Below are positions 1 through 4,077 of a DNA stretch of 5,448 bases, piece by piece. Location: NCBI GenBank assembly GCA_947632425.1, contig CANRPG010000139.1, forward strand, positions 1-5,448, read 5' to 3'. Both the position numbers and the translations under genes were made by a program. The notes under the pieces were generated by a model. The model was not told where the DNA came from and did not search any database. It saw nothing but the letters and a program-made list of their open reading frames with translations. Within the stretch, counting starts at the first letter, position 1. Every line of letters starts with the position of its first letter. The stretch is from an uncultured Clostridia bacterium. GTDB taxonomy: Bacteria; Bacillota; Clostridia; Oscillospirales; Ruminococcaceae.

Positions 1-1018
1 CCTTACCGACAGCGCCGCGGAGCTTGTTGCAAAACTTGCTGACGGCGGCATGAGAGACGCTCTTTCACTGCTGGATCAGTGCATTGCATATTCAAAAGAT
101 GTTGATCTCGATACCGTTTCTGCTGCCGCTGGCATCGCAGAGCGCGACTATCTTTTCCGTCTTTTAGAATGTTTTGCAGACAAAGATGCGGTAACGGCGA
201 TTGACATAATAGCTCAGCTTTATGACCGCTCAAAAGATATGCAGCGGCTGGTGGACGAGCTTATCTCGCAGATGAGAAACGTTATGCTTGCAAGATCGGT
301 AAAGAGCGATTCGGCGTTTGTATGCCTGCCCGACGAGATAGAGCGCATACGCAAGATAGCCGAAAAACTCGATACACAGCGAATACTGCAAATGCTCGAT
401 ATACTGCAAAATTGCAGCGAGCGCCTTATGCGTGTTACAGCAAAACGCGTTGAGATAGAAATGTGCGTTGTAAGGCTGTGCGGCAATGATGTGGGCGCTG
501 CAAAGACCGCGGCTGTTTCAACCGTCAGCGACAGTGAGATAGCGGCTTTGCGTAACCGCATTGCGGCACTTGAAAAGGCTTTGAAAAACGGCGTGGTAAA
601 GCAAAATACACCTATGAAAGAAGAACCGCTTGTTCCGCAGGAGCACGCGCCGATAGCAGAGCCGAAAGTCGATGTTTCAAAGCTGCGACCCGAAGATTTT
701 TCGCCGCTGGCAGAGTGGGCAGACATACTTGACGAGCTTTCACAGCGCGATGCGGCGACCGCAGGTTTTCTGGCAGGCTCAAAAGCGTTTGTGTATGAAA
801 ACGTAATGCTGCTGGTGGTAGACAACGACTTTTTCCTGAAGATGTTCAAGGAAACAAAATGCGCCGTCGTGCTTTCGCAGATACTGACAGAGCGGTACGG
901 CAAGCAGTTCGCCATAAGGGTGCGTTCGGCAAAGAACGCAGTCCCCGGCGAGGATTCACCCGTAAACAAACTGCTGAAAAGAGCGCAAGGCTCCGACGTG
1001 GCAGTTGAAATAAAATAG
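1..1018 (+). CDS. dnaX: DNA polymerase III subunit gamma/tau, C-terminal part (5' end outside window)
   Basis: This is the clamp-loader ATPase subunit that loads the beta sliding clamp and, as tau, links polymerase cores to the helicase at the replication fork. The reading frame is open from base 2 with no start, so the N-terminal AAA+ part with the Walker motifs lies upstream; 338 residues are visible. The sequence opens with a sensor-2 type stretch, GGMRDALSLLDQ, typical of DnaX, followed by the helical domain II/III region to about visible residue 160. A linker rich in Pro, Glu and Lys follows (about 190-235), then a C-terminal domain with alternating strands and helices that ends in VAVEIK. 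I see no A-rich slippery run of the E. coli type in this part. The gene is followed 26 bases later by ybaB and then recR, the usual Firmicutes order, so it probably heads that transcript. The family call is secure; which tau/gamma forms are made cannot be told. Confidence 0.95.
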   Translation, partial: LTDSAAELVAKLADGGMRDALSLLDQCIAYSKDVDLDTVSAAAGIAERDYLFRLLECFADKDAVTAIDIIAQLYDRSKDMQRLVDELISQMRNVMLARSVKSDSAFVCLPDEIERIRKIAEKLDTQRILQMLDILQNCSERLMRVTAKRVEIEMCVVRLCGNDVGAAKTAAVSTVSDSEIAALRNRIAALEKALKNGVVKQNTPMKEEPLVPQEHAPIAEPKVDVSKLRPEDFSPLAEWADILDELSQRDAATAGFLAGSKAFVYENVMLLVVDNDFFLKMFKETKCAVVLSQILTERYGKQFAIRVRSAKNAVPGEDSPVNKLLKRAQGSDVAVEIK

Positions 1019-1044
1019 AAAACTAATTTTAAGGAGAAATAATT

Positions 1045-1395
1045 ATGAAAGCAAGACTTCCGCAGGGAATGGGCAAAGGCCCTTCCGGCAATGTAAATCA
1101 GATGCTCAAACAGGCTCAGAAAATGCAGGAGCAGATAACCGCTTTGCAGGCAGAGCTTGAAGAGAGAGAGTTTTCCGCTTCGGTAGGCGGCGGAGCTGTA
1201 GATATTACCATAAACGGCAAAAGACAGGTACTGAAACTTAATATCAAGCCCGAAGTCGTTGACCCCGAGGACGTTGAAACGCTGCAAGACCTCGTTATGA
1301 GCGCGTTCAACGAGGCTATAAGGGTGCTCGATGAGGAGTCTGACGCCGAAATGCAGAAAGTCACCGGCGGCGTTTCCATACCCGGTCTGTATTGA
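1045..1395 (+). CDS. ybaB: YbaB/EbfC family nucleoid-associated DNA-binding protein
   Basis: A small DNA-binding protein of 116 residues, the usual length of the family, whose homodimer binds DNA like a tweezer and is thought to act in nucleoid organisation. Family features visible are a Gly- and Lys-rich start, an amphipathic coiled-coil helix (MLKQAQKMQEQITALQAELE, about residues 15-34), and the conserved core with GGGAVDITINGKRQVLKLNI, followed by a helical segment containing EDVETLQDLVMSAFNEA. It ends in a GGVSIPGLY tail, typical of the family, where the C-terminus is rich in glycine and hydrophobic residues. The ATG at 1045 is preceded by a strong AAGGAG (1031-1036) at 8 bases spacing, which fixes the start. 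It sits between dnaX and recR, the standard arrangement, where co-expression with recombination genes is presumed but the exact role is unsettled. Confidence 0.95.
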   Translation: MKARLPQGMGKGPSGNVNQMLKQAQKMQEQITALQAELEEREFSASVGGGAVDITINGKRQVLKLNIKPEVVDPEDVETLQDLVMSAFNEAIRVLDEESDAEMQKVTGGVSIPGLY

Positions 1396-1397
1396 TA

Positions 1398-2000
1398 ATG
1401 GCTGACAGTAACGCATTGGCGCTGACAGTGCTTGCAGAGCACTTTGCAAAGCTGCCCGGCATAGGCATGAAATCCGCACAGCGGCTGGCATATCACGTTG
1501 TTTCCATGCCCGACAGCGAGGCTCGGGCTTTTGCAGATGCCATAATAACCGCGCATAAAACGGTGCATGAGTGCAGTGTGTGCTGCAACCTTACCGACAA
1601 AACATTGTGCCCTATCTGCGGCAGTGACAGGCGCGACAGGTCGGTCATCTGCGTGGTGGAAAGCCCCAAGGACGTCACCGCATTTGAGAGAACGAAGGAG
1701 TATAAAGGGGTGTATCATGTCCTGCACGGGCTTATATCGCCTATAGATAACGTTATGCCCGAAAGTCTGCGGATAAAACAGCTTTTGGCAAGATTGCAGG
1801 ACGGCACGGTGAAAGAGGTCATCATGGCGACCAACCCCACCGTTGAGGGCGAGGCAACGGCGATGTATCTTTCGCGAATGCTCAAACCGCTCGGCGTTAA
1901 GGTGACAAGGCTGGCGTTCGGTCTGCCCATGGGCGCAGTGCTCGAATTTGCCGACGAGGTAACGCTGTATAAGGCGCTGGAAAATCGAAATGAAATATGA
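1398..2000 (+). CDS. recR: Recombination mediator protein RecR
   Basis: RecR works with RecO (and RecF) to load RecA on single-stranded DNA at gaps during recombinational repair; it forms a ring-shaped clamp on DNA. The protein has 200 residues, the normal length. Visible parts in order are a helix-hairpin-helix (LPGIGMKSAQRLAYHVV, residues 19-35), a four-cysteine zinc site (C59, C62, C71, C74 within CSVC...CPIC, followed by GSDRRD), and a Toprim domain starting ICVVESPKDV with acidic E88. The end is a conserved GLPMGAVLEFADEVTL segment, where the more usual wording has GG in place of GA. I chose the ATG at 1398; a TTG two codons earlier (1392), overlapping the ybaB stop, is possible but less likely. 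There is no clear Shine-Dalgarno sequence and only 2 bases separate it from the ybaB stop, so translation is probably coupled to ybaB. Confidence 0.96.
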   Translation: MADSNALALTVLAEHFAKLPGIGMKSAQRLAYHVVSMPDSEARAFADAIITAHKTVHECSVCCNLTDKTLCPICGSDRRDRSVICVVESPKDVTAFERTKEYKGVYHVLHGLISPIDNVMPESLRIKQLLARLQDGTVKEVIMATNPTVEGEATAMYLSRMLKPLGVKVTRLAFGLPMGAVLEFADEVTLYKALENRNEI

Positions 2001-2006
2001 GGGAAG

Positions 2007-2047
2007 AAACGGTTTCATGCTTTTGTGTGAAGCCGTTTGTTTTGTGT
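2007..2047 (+). terminator. Intrinsic terminator after recR
   Basis: An 11-bp stem pairs 2007-2017 (AAACGGTTTCA) with 2028-2038 (TGAAGCCGTTT), with one G-T wobble and a 10-base loop. A T-rich tail, GTTTTGTGT, follows directly. It begins 6 bases after the recR stop and most likely ends the dnaX-ybaB-recR transcript. Confidence 0.88.
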
Positions 2048-2075
2048 ATTGTTTGCGCTTACGCAGTGTCTTGTC

Positions 2076-2168
2076 GGCTTAAGCCTCCAAGCCAGCAATG
2101 ACACACATTGATACTTCGTATCAAGTGCAAATTACTTCGGCGACTTTTATTGGGTCGCCGATTTTGCA
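2076..2168. repeat. Structured intergenic stretch with two adjacent hairpins
   Basis: Directly past the recR terminator lies a 10-base palindrome (GGCTTAAGCC, 2076-2085) and two hairpins. The first pairs TTGATAC (2108-2114) with GTATCAA (2118-2124) around loop TTC, extended by CAC/GTG with one bulged base. The second pairs CGGCGAC (2138-2144) with GTCGCCG (2154-2160), and beyond an internal loop TGCAAAT (2126-2132) pairs with ATTTTGCA (2161-2168) with one extra T. There is no credible gene. Neither hairpin has a T-tract, so they are not obvious terminators. They resemble REP-like intergenic hairpins, but no second copy is present in the window. Confidence 0.5.
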
Positions 2169-2176
2169 TAGTCCGT

Positions 2177-2205
2177 TTAATATCAATAGTCGTAAACCCT
2201 GTCAA
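2177..2205 (-). promoter_or_regulatory. Possible outward-reading hybrid promoter at the end of element copy 1
   Basis: On the minus strand the outer end of the hairpin element carries a perfect -35 hexamer TTGACA (complement of 2200-2205). Seventeen bases further, in flanking DNA, lies TATTAA (complement of 2177-2182), a 4 of 6 match to the -10 consensus. It would read towards the 3' end of recR. The same TTGACA is at the end of copy 2 (3887-3892, + strand), but there the DNA 17 bases away is CGAAAG, so no promoter is expected. This is weak evidence from sequence match only. Confidence 0.25.
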
Positions 2206-2393
2206 GAAACCAAAAGTTTTCGCTCAAGCCTTTTTCAAAAGGCTTGCGGGGGTACGGGGGCGGCGCCCCCGAAAACACAGCGTGCGCTCTGCAAGAGGTG
2301 AATTAGAAAACAGTCCTGTGGACTGTTTTCTAAGAGGAGAGGCTCTGCAAGAGAGAGCCTCTCCTTTGAGAAGACCTTATCTCTCTTTCTGCG
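2200..2393 (+). repeat. Multi-hairpin repeat element, copy 1 (core)
   Basis: This 194-base block is matched in inverse orientation by 3700-3892. From its outer end it has TGTCAAGAAA and AAAAGTTTTCGCT, then four hairpins. H1 is CAAGCCTTTT (2225-2234) with AAAAGGCTTG (2237-2246). H2 is CGGGGGC (2255-2261) with GCCCCCG (2265-2271). H3 is a 14-bp perfect stem, 2303-2316 with 2320-2333, loop TGT. H4 is a 12-bp perfect stem, 2335-2346 with 2354-2365, loop GCAAGAG. Linkers shared with copy 2 include ACACAGCGTGCGCTC, GTGAATT, CCTTTGAGAAG and ATCTCTCTTTC. A fifth hairpin just inside (GCGTTCTC 2391-2398 with GAGAACGC 2402-2409) sits where copy 2 also has a GC-rich hairpin. Open frames across it are not conserved coding sequence. 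It could be a MITE-like or REP-like element or a structured RNA; I recognise no named family. Confidence 0.85.
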
Positions 2394-2433
2394 TTCTCTC
2401 AGAGAACGCCACGCAAAGTGAAAAGTCCCGACG

Positions 2434-2467
2434 TCTTGCTTCTTGCCTCTCGTCATCTTGCTTCTAG
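2434..2467 (+). repeat. Heptanucleotide array, site 1 (TCTNNCC family)
   Basis: The units read TCTTGCT, TCTTGCC, TCTCGTCA (one base longer), TCTTGCT and then TCTAG. The array directly follows the inner end of element copy 1, the same relative place where copy 2 has its heptad hairpin. An 18-base piece (2448-2465) recurs exactly, on the other strand, at the 3' end of the small gene (3188-3205). Confidence 0.75.
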
Positions 2468-2581
2468 TCCCCGACCACGCCACCCCCCTCTCTATCGCTG
2501 CTGACAGAATATACTTCCAGTTGCATGGACGGGGTGGTTGGAATTAGTGGGGAGAGTGTGGGTGAGGTATGGTCGGAGACT
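2466..2581. repeat. Long imperfect palindrome upstream of the small gene
   Basis: The left arm starts AGTCCCCGACCACGCCACCC (2466-2485), and its imperfect complement ends at 2581 (GGGTGAGGTATGGTCGGAGACT region, about 2560-2581). The C-rich continuation (CCCCTCTCT) faces GGGGAGAGTG at 2549-2558. The loop includes GGACGGGGTGGTTGG (2527-2541), which could pair alternatively with the C-rich left arm. No coding sequence is evident. It begins exactly where the heptad array ends, with overlap in TAG, so it may be a separate inserted hairpin element. Confidence 0.55.
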
Positions 2582-2622
2582 TGCTGTAGGCGCGAGATAG
2601 TGAAAATATTTCGATAAATTTT

Positions 2623-2651
2623 TTGAATGTTATACGTTTTCGTTTAACATT
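2623..2651 (+). promoter_or_regulatory. AT-rich promoter candidate overlapping an 11-bp inverted repeat
   Basis: A dyad AATGTTATACG (2626-2636) and CGTTTAACATT (2641-2651) is separated by TTTT, with 10 of 11 positions complementary. It overlaps promoter-like hexamers TTGAAT (2623-2628) and TAACAT (2645-2650) spaced by 16 bases, 65-90 bases upstream of the small gene. An operator for a dimeric repressor or a leader hairpin are both possible. The promoter match is only fair. Confidence 0.4.
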
Positions 2652-2666
2652 TGGCGTTTAGCCGCT

Positions 2667-2710
2667 GATAGTGAAAAACATTTTCAAAATTTATATTTAC
2701 TATCAGGAGG
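2667..2710 (+). promoter_or_regulatory. Leader hairpin and ribosome binding site of the DUF6291-like gene
   Basis: GATAGTGAAA (2667-2676) can pair with TTTACTATC (2696-2704), leaving one bulged G. The stem ends directly at the AGGAGG (2705-2710), which lies 5 bases before the ATG at 2716. This strong Shine-Dalgarno sequence decides the start over an upstream in-frame GTG at 2671. The 11-mer GATAGTGAAAA also occurs at 2596-2606. The hairpin would sit beside the ribosome site without covering it. Confidence 0.55.
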
Positions 2711-2715
2711 ATCAT

Positions 2716-3210
2716 ATGTCACAGAAAAATTATCACACCGACAACAAATCGTTCATTATCTACAAAGAATGGGAAGAATGCGTGGACGAGCTAAGCGATG
2801 AAGATGCAGGAAAACTGTTCAAAGCGCTGTTTGATTTCGCTGCACGGGGCGAAGAGTGCAAGCTGAAAGGCTGCGCAAAATTTACTTGTATGTTCATGAA
2901 AAGTGCTCTCGAGCGCGACGGCAAAAAGTGGGAAAAGGTATGCAAAGCGCGCAGTGATGCGGCAAAGGCGAAACACGCAAAAGAAGAAAACTCTGCAAAA
3001 GCTGCAAAAGCTACAGATAAAGATAAAGAAAAAGAGAAAGAGAAAGAAAAAGATAAAGATAATGTTTATGTTTATGATAAAGAAAAAGAAAAAGAGCGCC
3101 GCGCGCCCCACAACAGCAGCGCAAAAACGTTTGACATTGACGAGTTTGAAAAGTTCATGCGCGATTACAAACCAAAACTCAGCAGTCAGAAGCAAGATGA
3201 CGAGAAGTAA
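2716..3210 (+). CDS. DUF6291-like protein with charged low-complexity tail (phage-type, function unknown)
   Basis: A 164-residue soluble protein with no signal peptide or membrane segment. Residues 11-79 resemble the DUF6291 domain: KSFIIYKEWEECVDELSDED, AGKLFKALFDFAARGE, a short hydrophobic helix with FMKSALERDGKKWEKVC, then KARSDAAKAKHA. Such proteins are frequent in Clostridia and their phages, where they sit among replication or conjugation genes; the biochemical role is not established. Residues 86-129 are low complexity, mostly K, E and D with NVYVYD in the middle, as in many members. A short tail FDIDEFEKFMRDYKPKL follows. The last seven residues come from a repeated heptad sequence (18 bases identical to the complement of 2448-2465), so the natural C-terminus may have been replaced. 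The start is fixed by AGGAGG at 2705-2710. The gene stands alone between two housekeeping units, framed by inverted repeat copies, with no phage neighbours visible. It could be a relic or a domesticated gene. Confidence 0.8.
   Translation: MSQKNYHTDNKSFIIYKEWEECVDELSDEDAGKLFKALFDFAARGEECKLKGCAKFTCMFMKSALERDGKKWEKVCKARSDAAKAKHAKEENSAKAAKATDKDKEKEKEKEKDKDNVYVYDKEKEKERRAPHNSSAKTFDIDEFEKFMRDYKPKLSSQKQDDEK
3015..3096 (+). repeat. Purine-rich hexanucleotide repeat inside the small gene
   Basis: The stretch is built of GATAAA, GAAAAA and GAGAAA units, interrupted once by AATGTTTATGTTTATGATA. It encodes the DKDKEKEKEKEK and DKEKEKE runs. Because units are six bases, slippage would add or remove two residues and keep the frame. 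Its length is likely to vary between strains. Confidence 0.7.
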
Positions 3211-3229
3211 AAAGCAAATTCTTGCTTCT
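3188..3229. repeat. Heptad-type inverted repeat at the end of the small gene, site 2
   Basis: AGAAGCAAG (3188-3196) is the perfect complement of CTTGCTTCT (3221-3229). The left half continues as AGAAGCAAGATGACGAGA, an exact 18-base inverse copy of 2448-2465. The stop codon TAA (3208-3210) of the small gene lies inside the loop. There is no T-tract, so it is not a typical terminator. Confidence 0.65.
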
Positions 3230-3252
3230 ATCTGAACAGCAATTATGAAAAT

Positions 3253-3391
3253 CTGCCGCAAAGCCTTAAAAAGCGTTTCTAACCTCTAACATCTTATCTC
3301 TAACCTCTAATAGGGCAAGAAGTTAGAGATTTTCACATAGCTGTTGCGCACGCAAGCGCGCGCAGGAAAGAGAGATATGGCTTCTCAAAGG
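3253..3391 (+). repeat. Direct repeat unit A (139 bp)
   Basis: It matches 3592-3730 at a constant offset of 339 bases without gaps; I count 5 mismatches by eye. Weaker similarity extends to 3244. It contains heptads TCTAACC, TCTAACA, TCTTATC and TCTAACC. A perfect 9-bp stem pairs ATCTCTAAC (3296-3304) with GTTAGAGAT (3322-3330). After this come TTGCGCACGCAAGCGCGCGC, a GC-rich hairpin, and the inner end of the hairpin element (AGGAAAGAGAGATATGGC, TTCTCAAAGG). After 3391 the similarity to unit B drops. Confidence 0.88.
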
Positions 3392-3393
3392 GG
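3357..3393 (-). repeat. Truncated hairpin-element end, fragment 1
   Basis: This 37-base block, CGCGCGCAGG to CAAAGGGG, is identical to 3427-3463 and equals the inner terminal module of the hairpin element. The part beyond, GGGAGCCG, looks like one arm of hairpin H4 and then stops, so H1 to H3 are missing. Strand is given by analogy with copy 2. Confidence 0.75.
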
Positions 3394-3426
3394 GAGCCGT
3401 ACACATCTGAATTATGACCTCAAAGA

Positions 3427-3463
3427 CGCGCGCAGGAAAGAGAGATATGGCTTCTCAAAGGGG
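3427..3463 (-). repeat. Truncated hairpin-element end, fragment 2
   Basis: Identical over 37 bases to 3357-3393, 70 bases downstream. It continues AGGGGAGGCTCA (3458-3469), which matches the 12-base arm of H4 in copy 1 (complement AGGAGAGGCTCT) at 10 positions, then loses similarity at the loop. The GC-rich hairpin and heptads on the inner side are absent here. Confidence 0.75.
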
Positions 3464-3489
3464 AGGCTCAGCTATTAGAAGCAAGAAAA

Positions 3490-3570
3490 CAAGAAGCAAG
3501 CGGCAAGAAAGTGCACTTTATAAGCTTAGCGCGTAATTTTCAAAACGCTCGTCTTGCCTCTTGCTTCTTG
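3490..3570. repeat. Long heptad inverted repeat, site 3
   Basis: CAAGAAGCAAGCGGCAAGA (3490-3508) and TCTTGCCTCTTGCTTCTTG (3552-3570) are complementary at 18 of 19 positions. The 43-base loop holds the palindrome AAGTGCACTT (3509-3518) and a small stem GCGT (3531-3534) with ACGC (3545-3548). The arms are made of TCTTGCC-type heptads on opposite strands. The left side continues outward with another inverse heptad (AGAAGCAAGA, 3477-3486). No gene is seen here. Confidence 0.75.
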
Positions 3571-3591
3571 GTAAACCGCAGGTATAGAAAA

Positions 3592-3730
3592 CTGCTGCAA
3601 AGCCTTAAAAACCGTTTCTAACCTCTAACATCTTATCTCTAACCTCTAATAGGGCAAGAAGTTAGAGATTTTCATATAGCTATTGCGCACGCAAGCGCGC
3701 GCAGGAAAGAGAGATATAGCTTCTCAAAGG
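3592..3730 (+). repeat. Direct repeat unit B (139 bp), joined to element copy 2
   Basis: This is the second copy of 3253-3391, with the same heptads and 9-bp stem (3635-3643 with 3661-3669). Here the unit runs on without a break into the full hairpin element (3700-3892), so unit A is best read as a truncated element of the same kind. The right arm of the stem, read on the complement, is TCTAACT then TCTTGCC, which puts both heptad types in one array. Confidence 0.88.
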
Positions 3731-3892
3731 AAAATCCCTCTCTTGCAGGGATTTTCCTCTTGTGAAATAGTCCACCGGACTATTTCACAATTCACCCTTT
3801 GCGGAGCGCACGCTGTGTCTTTGTGGGGCTCTGCCCCACACCCCGCAAGCCTTTTGAAAAAGGCTTGAGCGAAAACTTTTCTTTTCTTGACA
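3700..3892 (-). repeat. Multi-hairpin repeat element, copy 2 (core, inverted)
   Basis: The complement of this block aligns with 2200-2393. The hairpins, in + coordinates, are as follows. H4 pairs 3728-3739 with 3747-3758 (12 bp, loop CTCTTGC, the complement of copy 1's loop). H3 pairs 3760-3773 with 3777-3790 (14 bp perfect). H2 pairs TGTGGGGC (3822-3829) with GCCCCACA (3833-3840). H1 spans 3846-3867 and is identical to copy 1. H3 differs from copy 1 at four of 14 base pairs and H4 at four of 12, each time with both partners changed. The outer end carries TTTCTTGACA. Together with unit B the element is about 300 bases. An open frame of 61 codons at 3683-3868 has no ribosome site and is ruled out by the structure of the repeat. 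Confidence 0.85.
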
Positions 3893-3929
3893 AGATTTTA
3901 AAGTTAGTCCGAAAGTTGAAATTACAGCT

Positions 3930-3962
3930 TCTTGCCTCTTGCCTCTTGTCTCTTGCTTCTAG
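3930..3962 (+). repeat. Heptanucleotide array, site 4
   Basis: The units are TCTTGCC, TCTTGCC, TCTTGTC, TCTTGCT, then TCTAG, an almost regular period of 7. It ends in the same TTGCTTCTAG as site 1. It lies outside element copy 2, 38 bases from its outer end, and about 40 bases upstream of the fhs promoter. Confidence 0.8.
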
Positions 3963-3999
3963 TTTCCAAAAATAGGCATAAAAATATTTCTAAATACTC

Positions 4000-4028
4000 T
4001 AGAAAAAATGCTCGGAATATGTTATAAT
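4000..4028 (+). promoter_or_regulatory. Promoter of fhs (extended -10)
   Basis: A perfect -10 TATAAT (4023-4028) is preceded by TG one base upstream (TGTTATAAT), an extended -10. At 17 bases spacing lies TAGAAA (4000-4005), a 4 of 6 match to TTGACA. Transcription would start near 4035, leaving a leader of about 43 bases. Confidence 0.8.
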
Positions 4029-4034
4029 AGAAAT

Positions 4035-4070
4035 GCAGTGGCTTTACTGCCGACATTTTTTTAACGGAGG
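4035..4070 (+). promoter_or_regulatory. Short leader of fhs: small hairpin, T-run and ribosome binding site
   Basis: GCAGT (4035-4039) pairs with ACTGC (4046-4050). Five bases later there is a run of seven T (4056-4062), then GGAGG (4066-4070), 7 bases before the ATG at 4078. The stem is only 5 bp and is separated from the T-run, so attenuation is unlikely. No riboswitch is recognised in this short leader. Confidence 0.5.
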
Positions 4071-4077
4071 AATTTTT

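Noticed and set aside
220..1491. Open frame of 423 codons on the minus strand
   Set aside because: It lies opposite dnaX, ybaB and recR, which have clear family matches. Its protein is Ser/Phe-rich with no domain, as expected for a shadow frame.
1116..2018. Open frame of 300 codons on the minus strand
   Set aside because: Antisense to ybaB and recR, starting inside the recR terminator, with no ribosome site or recognisable domain.
2098..2467. Overlapping short + strand frames of 67 and 119 codons
   Set aside because: They run through the hairpin element and heptad array. The matching region of copy 2 does not keep these frames, and neither has a convincing ribosome site.
3296..3330. CTCTAAC...GTTAGAG pair resembling the core sites of an integron attC
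   Set aside because: Each arm fits only 6 of 7 positions of the R-box consensus. There are no L-boxes, no extrahelical bases and no integrase, and heptad repeats explain the pairing better.
3683..3868. A 61-codon + strand frame
   Set aside because: It is the reverse side of element copy 2, without a ribosome site; conservation there is explained by hairpins.
2169..3911. TAGTCCG at 2169-2175 and 3905-3911 as a target-site duplication around the inverted elements
   Set aside because: The 7-mers are 12-31 bases away from the element ends at unequal distance, and a 7-base match is likely by chance.
3253..3962. Repeats considered as a CRISPR array
   Set aside because: There are no regularly spaced identical repeats with unique spacers; units are tandem heptads or large direct repeats, and no cas gene is present.
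4035..4062. Attenuator or terminator in the fhs leader
   Set aside because: The stem has only 5 bp and a 5-base gap before the T-run, so it is too weak to call.
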